Of a stretch of DNA of 64,000 bases, positions 9,428 to 18,728 are shown piece after piece. Position numbers and translations under genes: made by a program. The stretch lies in assembly GCF_016758255.1 (NCBI RefSeq), contig NZ_QYAD01000001.1:992001-1056000 (forward strand). The letters are read 5' to 3'. The DNA is from Leucobacter chromiireducens subsp. chromiireducens (lineage in GTDB: Bacteria > Actinomycetota > Actinomycetes > Actinomycetales > Microbacteriaceae). Every line of letters starts with the position of its first letter. Position 1 is the first letter of the stretch. Below the pieces are notes generated by a model that saw only the letters and a program-made list of their open reading frames with translations, did not search any database and was not told the DNA's origin.

Positions 9428-9431
9428 ACAG

Positions 9432-11033
9432 ATGAGCCTGCTGCGCGCGAGCGCCGTCATGGCGACGGGAACGATCCTCTCGAGAGTTCTCGGCCTCGCC
9501 AAAGTGATCGTGCTCGCCGCCGCGATCGGCCAGACGAGTTCGATCTCGGCCGACGCGTTTGCGAACGGCAACATGCTGCCGAACACGGTCTACACGATCT
9601 TGCTCGGCGGCATGTTGAACGCCGTGCTTGTGCCGCAGATCGTGCGCGCCGCACGGAATCCTGACGGCGGCACCGGCTACATCAACAAAGTGCTCACGTT
9701 CGTGATCGTTGCGCTCACGATCATCACGGCGCTCGCGATGCTCGGCGCGCCGCTCCTCGTATGGCTGTTCCAGCTCTCGTGGCCCGCCGACCAGCTGGCG
9801 CTCTCTGCCGCTTTCGCCTACTGGTGCCTGCCGCAGATCCTGTTCTACGGAATCTATACGGTGATGGGGGAGGTGCTGAACGCGCGGAGCGTGTTCGGCC
9901 CGTACACCTGGGCGCCCGTGCTGAACAACATCATCAGCATCGCGGGCATCGTGCTCTTCATGATGTGGTTCGGCGCCGACCCCACCGGTGCGCGTGCCCC
10001 CGGCGATTGGAACGGACTCGCAATCGCGGTGCTTGCGGGCAGCGCGACGCTCGGCGTCGTGGCGCAGGCGCTCATCCTCTTCGCCTCGTGGCGCCGGGCG
10101 GGCCTCAGCTATCGCCCCGACTTCGTGTGGCGGGGGATGGGCCTCGGTGCAACCGCAAAGATCGCGAGCTGGAGCCTCGCCATGATCGCCGTGATCCAGA
10201 TCGGCGGTTGGGTGACCTCGAACGTGGTGGGCACGGCGACCGGCCAGGGGCCCTCGTCGGCTTCGCTCGGGAACGCCTGGCTGGTGCTCATGATGCCGCA
10301 CTCGGTACTCGCGGTGTCGCTTGCGACCGCGTACTTCACACGTTTCGCCGAGGCGGGACGCGACGGTCGCATGGCAGATTTCCGGGCGGACTTCTCCGCC
10401 TCGGTGCGCCAGGTGTCGCTCGTGATGGTGTTCGCCGCCGGCGCGATCTTCGCCGCCGCAACGTTCCTCAGCCCGCTCATTGAGCGCGGCTCCCCGCTGC
10501 AGGTCGAGCAGTTTGCGCTTGTGCTGCGCACCTACGTGCTCTGCCTCGCGCCGTTCAGCTTCCTGTTCATCGTGCAGCGCTCGTTCTATGCGCTGTCTGA
10601 TACGCGCACGCCGTTCATCTTCACCTGTGTGCAGCAGGGGCTCTTCATCGTGCTCGCGGTGACGTGCCTGTGGGTGCCCGCAGACATTCGTGGCGCAGCG
10701 GTCACACTTGCGTACTCAATCGCCACATTTGCGCAGGCCCTCGTCGGCACCATCCTGCTGCGCAGAAAGATCGGCCGGATCGATGGGCAGCGCGTGCTGG
10801 GCAGTATGGTGCGATTCACGCTCGCGGTGCTGCCTGCGGTGCTCGCTGGCCTGGGTGTGAGCCTTGCGCTGCAGCACTGGGTGCCCGCCTACAACGTTTG
10901 GCAGTCCTTTGCCTTCGCGATCGTGGTGGGGATCGCGGTGGGACTTGTGTACCTCATGGTGCTGCTCGCGATGCGCTCACCCGAGATCACCGAGATCGCC
11001 GGCACCCTCCGCCGCAAGCTCGGCCGCGGGTAG
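9432..11033 (+). CDS. murJ: MurJ/MviN-family lipid II flippase
   Basis: Predicted to flip the peptidoglycan precursor lipid II across the membrane. The 533-residue protein is strongly hydrophobic throughout, with about 14 segments. It opens with the typical MATGTILSRVLGLAKVIVLA TM1, followed by ADAFANGNMLPN and GGMLNAVLVPQIVRA. The ATG at 9432 starts 4 nt after the upstream FemABX gene. Many actinobacteria have a larger MurJ with a cytoplasmic kinase-like domain; this one lacks it and is the plain transporter. A longer in-frame extension upstream overlaps the previous gene and was rejected. Confidence 0.92.
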   Translation: MSLLRASAVMATGTILSRVLGLAKVIVLAAAIGQTSSISADAFANGNMLPNTVYTILLGGMLNAVLVPQIVRAARNPDGGTGYINKVLTFVIVALTIITALAMLGAPLLVWLFQLSWPADQLALSAAFAYWCLPQILFYGIYTVMGEVLNARSVFGPYTWAPVLNNIISIAGIVLFMMWFGADPTGARAPGDWNGLAIAVLAGSATLGVVAQALILFASWRRAGLSYRPDFVWRGMGLGATAKIASWSLAMIAVIQIGGWVTSNVVGTATGQGPSSASLGNAWLVLMMPHSVLAVSLATAYFTRFAEAGRDGRMADFRADFSASVRQVSLVMVFAAGAIFAAATFLSPLIERGSPLQVEQFALVLRTYVLCLAPFSFLFIVQRSFYALSDTRTPFIFTCVQQGLFIVLAVTCLWVPADIRGAAVTLAYSIATFAQALVGTILLRRKIGRIDGQRVLGSMVRFTLAVLPAVLAGLGVSLALQHWVPAYNVWQSFAFAIVVGIAVGLVYLMVLLAMRSPEITEIAGTLRRKLGRG

Positions 11034-11048
11034 CCAGCCAAAACTCCA

Positions 11049-11094
11049 ACAGCCACCCTGCAGTGCGGAATGAGGAGCGCTGCAGGGTGGCTGT
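11049..11094. terminator. hairpin between convergent murJ and FemABX gene 2
   Basis: A perfect 15-bp stem (11049-11063 with 11080-11094) and 16-nt loop. The T-tract is poor on both strands (TTTT a few bases off on the minus side), so it may stop transcription weakly from both directions. Confidence 0.65.
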
Positions 11095-11114
11095 CGTGTG
11101 AGACGCCTGTGTGG

Positions 11115-12218
11115 CTAGTACAGCCCGATGTCCTGGTACTTCGAGCGGTGTAGCTTGGCGACCACGCGCTCGCCGATCCGCTGCCACAACCGGTAGGCGC
11201 CCGCCTTGATCGGCAGATCGAAGGCGCCGATGTAGTCCGTACGCTCGCGAGCGAACGAGAGCTTGAAGAGCCCGAGCCCATACGAGGGGTGATCGGCGGT
11301 GCTCGTGGCCCACGCGGGTGCGATGCCCACGAGGTCGATCTCCGTCGCGCCGGCCGCCTGCGCATCGAGCATCATCTGCCAGATCAGCAGGTTCGACATG
11401 CCAGGGGAGACGCGATCGCGCTCGGAGCCGCCGTCCTTGTAGAACGCGCGCTTGCCGATGACGATCATGTAGCTCATCACCGCGGGGGTGCCGTCGACGT
11501 TGATCGCGTAGAACTGCCCTTGGCCCGCGCTCGCGAAGCCTCGCCACAGTGACTCGGTGTACGACTTCGGCCGCAGTGCAAGGTTCGCGGTGCCGCCGCC
11601 CACCAGCCGCATGAGGCGGTGCATGTGGCCGAAGGTCTCCTCGGATGCCGGGAGCTGCTCGACAATCGCCCCGTCGCGTTGCGCGCGGCGGATCATGTTG
11701 CGGCACTTCTTGTCGAAGCTCGCGATGAGCTCGTCCTCGCTCCGCTCGAGCGACACGATTGCGGTGCTCGCGCTGCCCTGGATCGCGGGGCGGCGCACCG
11801 CGCCGAGCGCGGCGAGCGGTGCAGGCGCCGGTCCTTCGAGCTCGCTCAGCTCACTCACCGCGATGGGCGGTTCGAACGTGATGGCGAACACGCTGCGCGC
11901 TTCGCGCTGCGCAAGGTCTCGCAGCGCGGCAACATGCTCCGCGAGCCCGTTGAGCTCGGTCACGGCGGGGCCGCGAGTGATGTACCAGAGCCGCCCCAGC
12001 AGGGGGACTTTGCGCTCAAGGACGAGCGTGACGCTCACGCGGGAGTCGGCCCGCTCGAACACGACGTAGCGGGGCTGCCAAGCGACCGTGCGCTTGGTGT
12101 CCGCAAGGGTGGTGGAGACGAGGAAATCACCCCCGTCGGGGTTGTCTGCGAGAAGGGTATCCCAGGAACTGATTTCTTGAGGCGTCGCGTAACGGGCGCG
12201 AAGCGCGGGAGCACTCAT
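11115..12218 (-). CDS. FemABX-like aminoacyltransferase 2
   Basis: A second FemABX-type protein, 367 residues, on the opposite strand and convergent with murJ. The N-terminal half contains YVVFERADSRVSVTLVL and LLGRLWYITRGPAV, the usual first-GNAT features. The second half has FDKKCRNMIRRAQRDGAIVE, VIGKRAFYKDGGSERDR, and IDLVGIAP followed by GLGLFKLSFARERTDYIGAF, which matches the family core. It is clearly diverged from gene 1, so this is not a recent duplication. Acceptance of lipid II-linked peptides is an inference from family and context. Own promoter at 12227-12232. Confidence 0.87.
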   Translation of the reverse strand: MSAPALRARYATPQEISSWDTLLADNPDGGDFLVSTTLADTKRTVAWQPRYVVFERADSRVSVTLVLERKVPLLGRLWYITRGPAVTELNGLAEHVAALRDLAQREARSVFAITFEPPIAVSELSELEGPAPAPLAALGAVRRPAIQGSASTAIVSLERSEDELIASFDKKCRNMIRRAQRDGAIVEQLPASEETFGHMHRLMRLVGGGTANLALRPKSYTESLWRGFASAGQGQFYAINVDGTPAVMSYMIVIGKRAFYKDGGSERDRVSPGMSNLLIWQMMLDAQAAGATEIDLVGIAPAWATSTADHPSYGLGLFKLSFARERTDYIGAFDLPIKAGAYRLWQRIGERVVAKLHRSKYQDIGLY

Positions 12219-12226
12219 GACGATCG

Positions 12227-12232
12227 AGTCTA
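12227..12232 (-). promoter_or_regulatory. -10 hexamer of FemABX gene 2
   Basis: TAGACT on the minus strand, 8 nt before the ATG at 12218, giving a leaderless or 1-2 nt leader transcript. Confidence 0.5.
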
Positions 12233-12313
12233 GCCGTACCTGCTGAAACCGGCGCGGAGGCGCGCATTCCGGGCCGGTCGGAGCGTCATCTCGCGAATGT
12301 CGGTGGTCGAACG

Positions 12314-12319
12314 TACCCT
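12314..12319 (+). promoter_or_regulatory. -10 hexamer of ftsK
   Basis: TACCCT ends 7 nt before the ATG at 12327. It argues for that start over the in-frame ATG at 12297, which lies upstream of the promoter. Confidence 0.5.
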
Positions 12320-12326
12320 TGAAGGC

Positions 12327-15320
12327 ATGGCTAGTAAAGCTTCGTCGCGCTCGAAATCAGGGAGCACTGCGTCGCGGGGATCCCGCACGCAGGCTTCGCG
12401 AGCGACCGCGAAGACGAAGGTGCTCGCAGAAGCGCAGCCGAGCGACGGCGTGCTTGTGCGCGCCTGGAACGGGCTCGCCCACGCTGTGGGCGGCGCTGCG
12501 CGCGCGTTCCGGGTTGAGCCGCTCGCGCCGGAGGATCGACGCGACAGCGTCCCGCTGCTGCTCGTGCTGCTCGCGGTGATCGGTGCCGTGATCGAGTGGT
12601 TCCTCATCGGCAACCCGGTGGCCGTGCAGCTCGATGCCTGGTCGTTCGGCGGCATTCTGGGGCGTGTGGCCTTCGGCCTGCCGATCATCATGGTCGGCTT
12701 CGCACTGTGGCTCTTTAATCACCCGTCGAGCGTGACGGACAATCGGCGCATCGCGATTGGTCTCTTTCTCGCGATCACCGCGGTTGCCGGCCTTACGCAC
12801 ATCTATGGCGGGCAACCTCATCCGCGGCAGGGCATGCCTGCGCTCGCGGAAGCCGGCGGCTTGCTCGGGTGGATGGTGGGCACCCCGCTCCTTGCCCTGA
12901 CGATCTGGGTGGCCGCGCCGTTCTTCTCGCTGCTCCTGTTGTTCTCGGTGCTCATTGTCACGAAGACCCCGCCCGGTCGCATTATCAAGCGCCTGCGCGA
13001 GGCGTACGTCTTCTTGTTTGGGGTGTCCGAGGCCGAGCCGACGCCCGAGGGGGCGGAAGCGCCCGCACCCAAGACAAAGGTGAAGCGTGACCGGAGCACG
13101 CAGCAGCCGCTCTTTGATATCGAGGACGAAGAGCCCGAGCCCGGCGCGCTCCCGTGGTGGCGCCGCAACGCCTCCGGCCGTGAGGAAGATCCCGAGTACG
13201 CGGGGGATCAGGCCGGCCTCGACGCGGCACTGGATGGCGGCGCTGGCTCGGCTGAGACCGAAGCTCCCGCGCGTGCGGTCGCGTTCGACTCAGCGCTTAC
13301 CCCCGATCCCGCGCCGGTGAACGAGGCGTTCGCTGACGGACTCTTTGACGACCTCGACCAGGCGGAGGCCGCGGTCGAGGAGTTGGGCGGCGCATCAGCG
13401 TCGGGACTCGGCGACGATTCCTGGGACAACTTCGCACCGGCACCGGCACCGGCACCCGCGGCAGCGGAGCCCGCAGCTGCGGCGGCGACCACCCCCTTTG
13501 AGGTTGCCCCAGCGCACGACCCTGCGCAGCAGCTCGAGTATCGCCTTCCCGACCAGGGAGCGCTCTCCGCCGGCGACGCCCCGAAGACGCACACCGAAGC
13601 AAACGACGCGATCATGGCGGCGATCGGCCGCGTGTTCGAGGAGTTCAAGGTTGATGCTCGCGTCTCTGGTTTCTCTCGCGGACCCACGGTCACGCAGTAC
13701 GAGGTTGAGCTTGGCCCCGGCGTCAAAGTGGAGAAGGTTACCGCGCTCTCGAAGAACCTGTCGTACGCGGTCGCTTCGAACGAGGTGCGCATCCTGTCGC
13801 CGATCCCCGGGAAGAGCGCCATCGGTATCGAGATCCCGAACAAGGACCGTGAGAATGTCGCGCTGGGCGATGTGCTCCGCTCGAACCGGGCGCAGCGCAG
13901 CACGCACCCCATGACGATCGGCGTCGGGAAGGACGTGAAGGGCGGCTTCGTCGTTGCGAACCTCGCGAAGATGCCGCACCTCCTGGTCGCCGGTGCCACG
14001 GGATCAGGTAAGTCCAGCTTCATCAACTCGATGATCACGAGCATCCTCATGCGGGCCACCCCCGCGGAGGTTCGCATGGTGCTCGTCGACCCGAAGCGCG
14101 TGGAGCTGACCGTCTACCAGGGCGTTCCGCACCTCATCACCCCCATCATCACGAACGCAAAGAAGGCGGCCGAGGCGCTGCAGTGGGTCGTGAAAGAGAT
14201 GGACATGCGGTACGACGATTTGGCGAGCTTCGGCTTCCGTCACATCGACGACTTCAACGAGGCGGTTCGCTCGGGCGGGATCGTGCTCCCGGCGGGCAGC
14301 CAGCGTGTGCTGAAGCCCTACCCGTATCTCCTCGTCGTGGTCGACGAGCTCGCAGACCTCATGCTTATCGCCCCGCGCGACGTCGAAGACTCGATCCAGC
14401 GCATTACGCAGCTGGCCCGCGCCGCAGGTATCCACCTGGTGCTCGCTACGCAGCGCCCGTCCGTCAACGTGGTCACCGGTGTGATCAAGTCGAACGTGCC
14501 GAGCCGATACGCGTTCGCGGTGGCCTCGGGCACGGACTCCCGCGTCATCCTCGATGAGGTGGGCGCTGAACGACTCATCGGCCAGGGTGATGGCCTGCTC
14601 CTGCTGAACGGCGAGTCGACGCCCATGCGCGTCCAAGGCGCGTGGGTCAATGAGTCTGAGATCGCGCAGGTCGTGGCGCACGTGAAGGCCCAGGCGCAGC
14701 CCGAATACCGCGCCGACGTGGCGCAAGCTGCGGAGAAGAAGGACATCGATGAGGACATCGGAGACGATCTCGAGGTGCTCCTTGCCGCCGTTGAGCTTGT
14801 CGTCACGTCGCAGTTCGGTTCCACCTCAATGCTGCAGCGCAAGCTGCGCGTTGGCTTTGCGAAGGCGGGTCGCCTCATGGACCTCATGGAGTCGCGCGAC
14901 ATCGTCGGACCGTCGGAGGGCTCAAAGGCTCGCGATGTGCTCGTCACGCCCGAACAGCTTCCTGAGGTGCTTGCGCGACTGAAGGGCGGCACTCCGCCTG
15001 CACCGCCGACGCCCACGGCTCCGCCCGTGCAGCCGGTCCCCCCAACATCCCCGGCTGGCGCTGGTGCGGCGGCGGTGCCGGGCGCAGCACCGTTCGTCGC
15101 TGCCGGCGAGAGCGACGCTGCGACTGTCGCGACCGCGGAGCCGAGCGACGCCTCGGATCCCGAGACCGCCGTGCTCGAGCCGCTCACGGAACACGCGACA
15201 ACCGCCCTCAACGTGGTTGATGATCGGTACGACGATCCAATCGCGAAGTACCAAGACAGCCTCGAAGAAGTCGACGGCGATGACGACGAAGACGCGTGGC
15301 AACTGACGGGACGGGACTGA
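12327..15320 (+). CDS. ftsK: DNA translocase FtsK
   Basis: Septum-anchored DNA pump that clears the chromosome from the closing division site. The 997-residue protein has four or five N-terminal membrane segments (about residues 70-220) and an acidic Ala/Pro-rich linker to about residue 410. The alpha/beta motor has Walker A GATGSGKS near 555-562 and Walker [13 protein letters not shown] near 675. A winged-helix gamma domain (about 820-880) follows, with [17 protein letters not shown]. After gamma comes about 110 residues of Pro/Ala- then Asp/Glu-rich tail, which classical FtsK lacks. pgsA starts 5 nt downstream. Confidence 0.95.
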   Translation: MASKASSRSKSGSTASRGSRTQASRATAKTKVLAEAQPSDGVLVRAWNGLAHAVGGAARAFRVEPLAPEDRRDSVPLLLVLLAVIGAVIEWFLIGNPVAVQLDAWSFGGILGRVAFGLPIIMVGFALWLFNHPSSVTDNRRIAIGLFLAITAVAGLTHIYGGQPHPRQGMPALAEAGGLLGWMVGTPLLALTIWVAAPFFSLLLLFSVLIVTKTPPGRIIKRLREAYVFLFGVSEAEPTPEGAEAPAPKTKVKRDRSTQQPLFDIEDEEPEPGALPWWRRNASGREEDPEYAGDQAGLDAALDGGAGSAETEAPARAVAFDSALTPDPAPVNEAFADGLFDDLDQAEAAVEELGGASASGLGDDSWDNFAPAPAPAPAAAEPAAAAATTPFEVAPAHDPAQQLEYRLPDQGALSAGDAPKTHTEANDAIMAAIGRVFEEFKVDARVSGFSRGPTVTQYEVELGPGVKVEKVTALSKNLSYAVASNEVRILSPIPGKSAIGIEIPNKDRENVALGDVLRSNRAQRSTHPMTIGVGKDVKGGFVVANLAKMPHLLVAGATGSGKSSFINSMITSILMRATPAEVRMVLVDPKRVELTVYQGVPHLITPIITNAKKAAEALQWVVKEMDMRYDDLASFGFRHIDDFNEAVRSGGIVLPAGSQRVLKPYPYLLVVVDELADLMLIAPRDVEDSIQRITQLARAAGIHLVLATQRPSVNVVTGVIKSNVPSRYAFAVASGTDSRVILDEVGAERLIGQGDGLLLLNGESTPMRVQGAWVNESEIAQVVAHVKAQAQPEYRADVAQAAEKKDIDEDIGDDLEVLLAAVELVVTSQFGSTSMLQRKLRVGFAKAGRLMDLMESRDIVGPSEGSKARDVLVTPEQLPEVLARLKGGTPPAPPTPTAPPVQPVPPTSPAGAGAAAVPGAAPFVAAGESDAATVATAEPSDASDPETAVLEPLTEHATTALNVVDDRYDDPIAKYQDSLEEVDGDDDEDAWQLTGRD

Positions 15321-15325
15321 CACAC

Positions 15326-15931
15326 ATGGCTGAGCAGCAGGTGGCCGATCGGCCGAGCAACTGGAACGCCCCGAATGTCATCACGGGAGCGCGGATCATC
15401 GCGACGCCGTTCTTCCTGTGGATGCTGCTCGCAGATGGGGGAGCCCACGGTGGCTTGCGGTGGGCCGCCGCCGCGTTCTTTGTGATCGCTATCGCGACCG
15501 ACGCCTGGGACGGCCACATCGCGCGCTCGCGTGGGTTGATCACGAATCTCGGCAAACTGCTCGATCCGATTGCCGACAAGTTCCTCACGGGAGCGGCGCT
15601 CGTGGGGCTCTCGGTCCTGGGGGAGCTGCCGTGGTGGGTGACCATCATTGTGCTCATCCGCGAGGTTGGCATCACCGTGCACCGACTCATGATCGCGAGC
15701 GACGTCGTGGTTGCCGCAGCATGGATGGGCAAGCTCAAGACGGTGGCGCAGTCTGTTGCGATCACGCTCGCGCTCCTGCCGCTTGCTGACGTTCTGGGAA
15801 GCGCAGCTCCGATCGCGGTCTGGGCGAACATCATCACGATGACCATCGCCGTGGTGCTCACTGTGCTCAGCGGTATCGACTACGTGCTTGCGTTCCTTCG
15901 CACCGGGCGTGGTGGCGGTGGCCGCGCCTAG
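15326..15931 (+). CDS. pgsA: CDP-diacylglycerol-glycerol-3-phosphate 3-phosphatidyltransferase
   Basis: Makes phosphatidylglycerol phosphate in the membrane. The 201-residue protein has the CDP-alcohol phosphotransferase signature DxxDGxxARx8Gx3Dx3D, seen as DAWDGHIARSRGL...GKLLDPIAD near residues 57-80, inside a polytopic membrane protein. The ATG at 15326 is preferred to an in-frame ATG at 15296 that overlaps ftsK. cinA overlaps its 3' end, and the order ftsK-pgsA-cinA-clgR is conserved across actinobacteria. Confidence 0.94.
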   Translation: MAEQQVADRPSNWNAPNVITGARIIATPFFLWMLLADGGAHGGLRWAAAAFFVIAIATDAWDGHIARSRGLITNLGKLLDPIADKFLTGAALVGLSVLGELPWWVTIIVLIREVGITVHRLMIASDVVVAAAWMGKLKTVAQSVAITLALLPLADVLGSAAPIAVWANIITMTIAVVLTVLSGIDYVLAFLRTGRGGGGRA

Positions 15932-16496
15932 TGCGGCCCCGAGCGGGGGCGCCACGGTCGCTGCGTCGAACGTGATTGCTCGCGCGGCAGCCGCGGGGAT
16001 TCGCATCGCGGTCGCGGAGTCTCTCACTGGCGGCGCGCTTGCTGACGCGCTCGTGTCGGTTCCCGGCGCATCTCGGGTGTTCTCCGGTGCGGTCGTCGCG
16101 TACGACACCGCGCTCAAGGCCTCACTGCTGGGGGTGGACCCGGCGCTGCTCCGCCGAAAGGGTCCGGTCGACGCGGAGGTCGCGCGGCAGATGGCGCGCG
16201 GCGTACGTCGTGCCTGCGCGGTGCCGCGCGCTGCGGCGGCTGGCAGCGCTGAGTCGCTCGTCCGCGATGCCGAGGTGGGCATTGCCACGACCGGCGTTGC
16301 CGGCCCCGATCCCGATCCGCAGACCGGCCAGTCGGCCGGGACCGTATGGCTCGGCGTGAGCATCGGTGAGCGGGCGCTCGCGATCCCACTCGTGTTGACG
16401 GGTGATCGTGCCGCGATCAGGGCGAGCACGGTCCATGCGGCGCTCGACGCGCTTGACGCGGCAATCGCGCGAGAACACCCAGAATTCGAGGCGTGA
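15918..16496 (+). CDS. cinA: CinA C-terminal-type nicotinamide-nucleotide amidohydrolase
   Basis: Single-domain CinA/PncC protein, which in this family deamidates nicotinamide mononucleotide to recycle NAD. The core has AVAESLTGGALADALVSVPGASRVF and the nucleotide loop TGVAGPDPDPQTGQSAGT. The start is uncertain: in-frame GTG codons at 15888, 15909, 15912, 15918 and 15972 are all possible, none with a clear Shine-Dalgarno. I chose 15918 (192 residues), which limits overlap with pgsA to 14 nt. A possible insertion (AVPRAAAAGSAESLVRDAE) precedes the nucleotide loop. Confidence 0.87.
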   Translation: MAAPSAAPSGGATVAASNVIARAAAAGIRIAVAESLTGGALADALVSVPGASRVFSGAVVAYDTALKASLLGVDPALLRRKGPVDAEVARQMARGVRRACAVPRAAAAGSAESLVRDAEVGIATTGVAGPDPDPQTGQSAGTVWLGVSIGERALAIPLVLTGDRAAIRASTVHAALDALDAAIAREHPEFEA

Positions 16497-16638
16497 TCGA
16501 AGCGTTTCCTGGGAATTGAGCAAAACCTGAGTGGAGTTGACTCAAGTTCAGCGAAGTTTCAGGAATAGACGAGGTAGTGTCGAAGTTGTTCCCAGTGACG
16601 CCTCCCAGAATGGGTGGAGTTCCCGCGGCGGAGATATG

Positions 16639-16656
16639 CGCTGCAGCGGGTAGGGT
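16639..16656 (+). promoter_or_regulatory. candidate clgR promoter with adjacent palindrome
   Basis: TAGGGT at 16651-16656 is a plausible -10 giving a leader of about 37 nt. The perfect palindrome CGCTGCAGCG at 16639-16648 abuts it and could be an operator. It resembles but does not exactly fit published ClgR sites. Confidence 0.35.
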
Positions 16657-16699
16657 GGATGCACAACCCGCAGGGGAAGTGCAGTGAAGGAGGGTCCAC

Positions 16700-17020
16700 A
16701 TGGTGCTGATGCGTCAGGAGATCGGCGACGTGCTTCGTGACTTCCGTCAACAGAAGGGTCGCACGCTGCGCCAGGTTGCCGGGGATGCGAGCGTCGCGCT
16801 CGGGTACCTGAGCGAGGTTGAGCGCGGCCAGAAGGAGGCCTCGAGCGAGATTCTCGCCGCGGTCGCCGATGCGCTGGATACCCCGCTGTCCGTGATTATG
16901 GGCGAGGTGAGTGAGCGTCTCGCGATCGTCGAGGGGCTGTCGATGCCGCTTGCGAACCGCGTACCCGACACGGTGCCCGCGGAACTGGTTTCGGGTTTCG
17001 CGCCCGAGCTTGTGTCCTAG
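16700..17020 (+). CDS. clgR: ClgR-type helix-turn-helix regulator
   Basis: XRE-family DNA-binding protein of 106 residues. The HTH spans about residues 13-65 ([38 protein letters not shown]), and the short C-terminal tail ends in an LVS-type sequence. In actinobacteria the regulator between cinA and recA is ClgR, an activator of the Clp protease genes whose own turnover depends on ClpP and its C-terminal residues. Assignment rests on position, size and HTH. A strong AAGGAGG at 16687-16693 supports the ATG at 16700. Confidence 0.85.
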   Translation: MVLMRQEIGDVLRDFRQQKGRTLRQVAGDASVALGYLSEVERGQKEASSEILAAVADALDTPLSVIMGEVSERLAIVEGLSMPLANRVPDTVPAELVSGFAPELVS

Positions 17021-17063
17021 CGTGCGCCACCGGCAGGCTTCCGCGCGGTGAACGTGCGGTTTG

Positions 17064-17095
17064 GCGCCCGACCCCACACCGGGGGCGGGCGCTTT
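17064..17095 (+). terminator. weak terminator-like hairpin after clgR
   Basis: A 7-bp GCGCCCG/CGGGCGC stem (17064-17070 with 17086-17092), strengthened by inner CCCC/GGGG pairing, followed by TTT only. Possible partial terminator. Confidence 0.45.
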
Positions 17096-17131
17096 GCCGT
17101 TGGTGAGGAAGGAGCAGAAGGGGAGGGGTGA

Positions 17132-17353
17132 ATGCGACTGAGTGAGTTCCGGCGTGCGTGCGCCGAGGAGTTTGGTGAACAGTACGCAGGCGTGCTGTTG
17201 CGCGATCACTGGCTCGGGGTGCTGGGTGGAACCCCGAATGACGCGCTTGAGCGCGGCGTTCCCGCACGAGATGTGTGGGCCGCCCTGTGCGTGGATCTGC
17301 AAGTGCCGGTTGAGCGGCGACACGGTCGCGGACTGCGCGAGCCGCGCGACTAA
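17132..17353 (+). CDS. DUF3046 family protein
   Basis: A 73-residue protein with the family pattern MRLSEFRRACAEEFGEQYA, LLRDHWLGVLGG and ALERGVPARDVWAALC. DUF3046 genes lie just upstream of recA in many actinobacteria. The function is unknown, and no catalytic or metal-binding residues stand out. A GGAGGGG-type Shine-Dalgarno precedes the ATG. It ends 26 nt before the recA SOS box. Confidence 0.9.
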   Translation: MRLSEFRRACAEEFGEQYAGVLLRDHWLGVLGGTPNDALERGVPARDVWAALCVDLQVPVERRHGRGLREPRD

Positions 17354-17379
17354 TTCGGCGCAACACGCCGACGGTTGGT

Positions 17380-17395
17380 TCGAACATGTGTTCGA
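17380..17395 (+). promoter_or_regulatory. SOS (LexA) box of recA
   Basis: TCGAACATGTGTTCGA is a perfect match to the actinobacterial LexA consensus TCGAACNNNNGTTCGA. A -10 TAGCTT lies at 17403-17408. The box covers the -35 position (17-nt spacing), so bound LexA would block the promoter. Confidence 0.93.
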
Positions 17396-17594
17396 TGGGT
17401 GCTAGCTTCGTCCACAGGTGAGGTTCGCGACGGATCATCCCCGGAAATATGGCTTCGACAGCGAATGTCGGAGGGTGCTTCTAGGGTGTGAAGCGCAACA
17501 CACACCAATGCCTTGTCTGCCCCACACGGGGCCGAGACAGTCGGTAGGCAGCACCGCGCGCGGAGCGATCCGCCAGAACACAAGGAGCATGAAC

Positions 17595-18725
17595 ATGGCC
17601 GCACCCAAGGACCGCGAAAAGGCGCTCGAAGTCGCTCTCGCACAGATTGACAAGAACTTCGGCAAGGGCGCGATCATGCGCATGGGGAGCCAGGAGCGCG
17701 CGCCCGTCGAGGTGATCCCCACAGGCTCCGTCGCACTGGATGTCGCGCTCGGCATTGGCGGACTTCCGCGCGGTCGCATCGTTGAGATCTACGGCCCCGA
17801 GTCGTCGGGAAAGACGACGCTCACGCTGCACGCGATCGCGAACGCGCAGCGCGCGGGCGGCATCGCAGCGTTCATCGATGCGGAGCATGCGCTCGATCCC
17901 GAGTACGCACAGAAGCTGGGCGTAGACATCGACGCCCTGCTCGTCGCGCAGCCCGACACGGGTGAGCAGGCGCTTGAAATCGCCGACATGCTGATTCGCT
18001 CGGGCTCGGTCGACCTCGTCGTGATCGACTCTGTGGCGGCACTCGTTCCCAAGGCGGAGATCGACGGCGAGATGGGCGATAGCCACGTGGGCCTGCAGGC
18101 GCGACTGATGTCGCAGGCGCTCCGGAAGATCACCGGCAGCCTGAACGCAACGAAGACCACGTGTATCTTCATCAACCAGCTTCGTGAAAAGGTGGGTGTC
18201 TTCTTCGGCAGCCCCGAGACGACTTCGGGTGGCAAGGCCCTGAAGTTCTACGCCTCCGTGCGCCTCGACATCCGTCGCATCCAGACGCTGAAGGACGGCA
18301 CCGAAGCGGTGGGCAACCGCACCCGCGTCAAGGTTGTGAAGAACAAGATGGCCCCGCCCTTCAAGCAGGCTGAATTCGACATTCTCTACGGCATTGGAAT
18401 CTCGCGTGAGGGCTCGCTCATCGACTACGGCGTTGAGCAGGGGCTGATCAAGAAGAGCGGCGCGTGGTTTACCTACGATGGCGACCAGCTGGGCCAGGGC
18501 ATGGAGAACGCGCGACGCTTCCTCATCCAGCACGCCGACATTGCCGCCGAGATTGAGGAGAAGATCCTCACGAAGCTCGGTGTGAACGGTCGGAGCGAGG
18601 AAGCTCCGGCAGATGCGAAGGCAACGCCTGCGGAGGGAGCCCCCGCCGCGGAGGCCACGCCTGTGAAGCCCGCGACTGCTGCGAAGGCGCCCGCGGCGAA
18701 GCCCGCCGAGCGGGCGAGCGCGTAA
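17595..18725 (+). CDS. recA: recombinase RecA
   Basis: Forms ATP-dependent filaments on single-stranded DNA for recombination and triggers LexA self-cleavage. The 376-residue protein has Walker A GPESSGKT at 67-74, the [20 protein letters not shown] block (Walker B and L1), and [14 protein letters not shown]. The last about 40 residues are Ala/Pro/Lys-rich instead of the usual short acidic tail. The ATG at 17595 has AAGGAG 7 nt upstream. The ATG at 17589 is too close to it, and an upstream in-frame GTG (17418) would add 59 unlike residues. The leader is therefore about 180 nt. Confidence 0.97.
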   Translation: MAAPKDREKALEVALAQIDKNFGKGAIMRMGSQERAPVEVIPTGSVALDVALGIGGLPRGRIVEIYGPESSGKTTLTLHAIANAQRAGGIAAFIDAEHALDPEYAQKLGVDIDALLVAQPDTGEQALEIADMLIRSGSVDLVVIDSVAALVPKAEIDGEMGDSHVGLQARLMSQALRKITGSLNATKTTCIFINQLREKVGVFFGSPETTSGGKALKFYASVRLDIRRIQTLKDGTEAVGNRTRVKVVKNKMAPPFKQAEFDILYGIGISREGSLIDYGVEQGLIKKSGAWFTYDGDQLGQGMENARRFLIQHADIAAEIEEKILTKLGVNGRSEEAPADAKATPAEGAPAAEATPVKPATAAKAPAAKPAERASA

Positions 18726-18728
18726 CCC

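Noticed and set aside
9216..9431. An extended start for murJ
   Set aside because: It overlaps FemABX gene 1; the ATG at 9432 fits the family N-terminus.
14318..16429. A long minus-strand frame opposite ftsK, pgsA and cinA
   Set aside because: It lacks any recognisable domain and opposes three well-supported genes.
17380..17395. GGTTCGAAC as a tRNA T-loop
   Set aside because: No acceptor stem or CCA-like end is nearby. The sequence is a perfect SOS palindrome next to recA.
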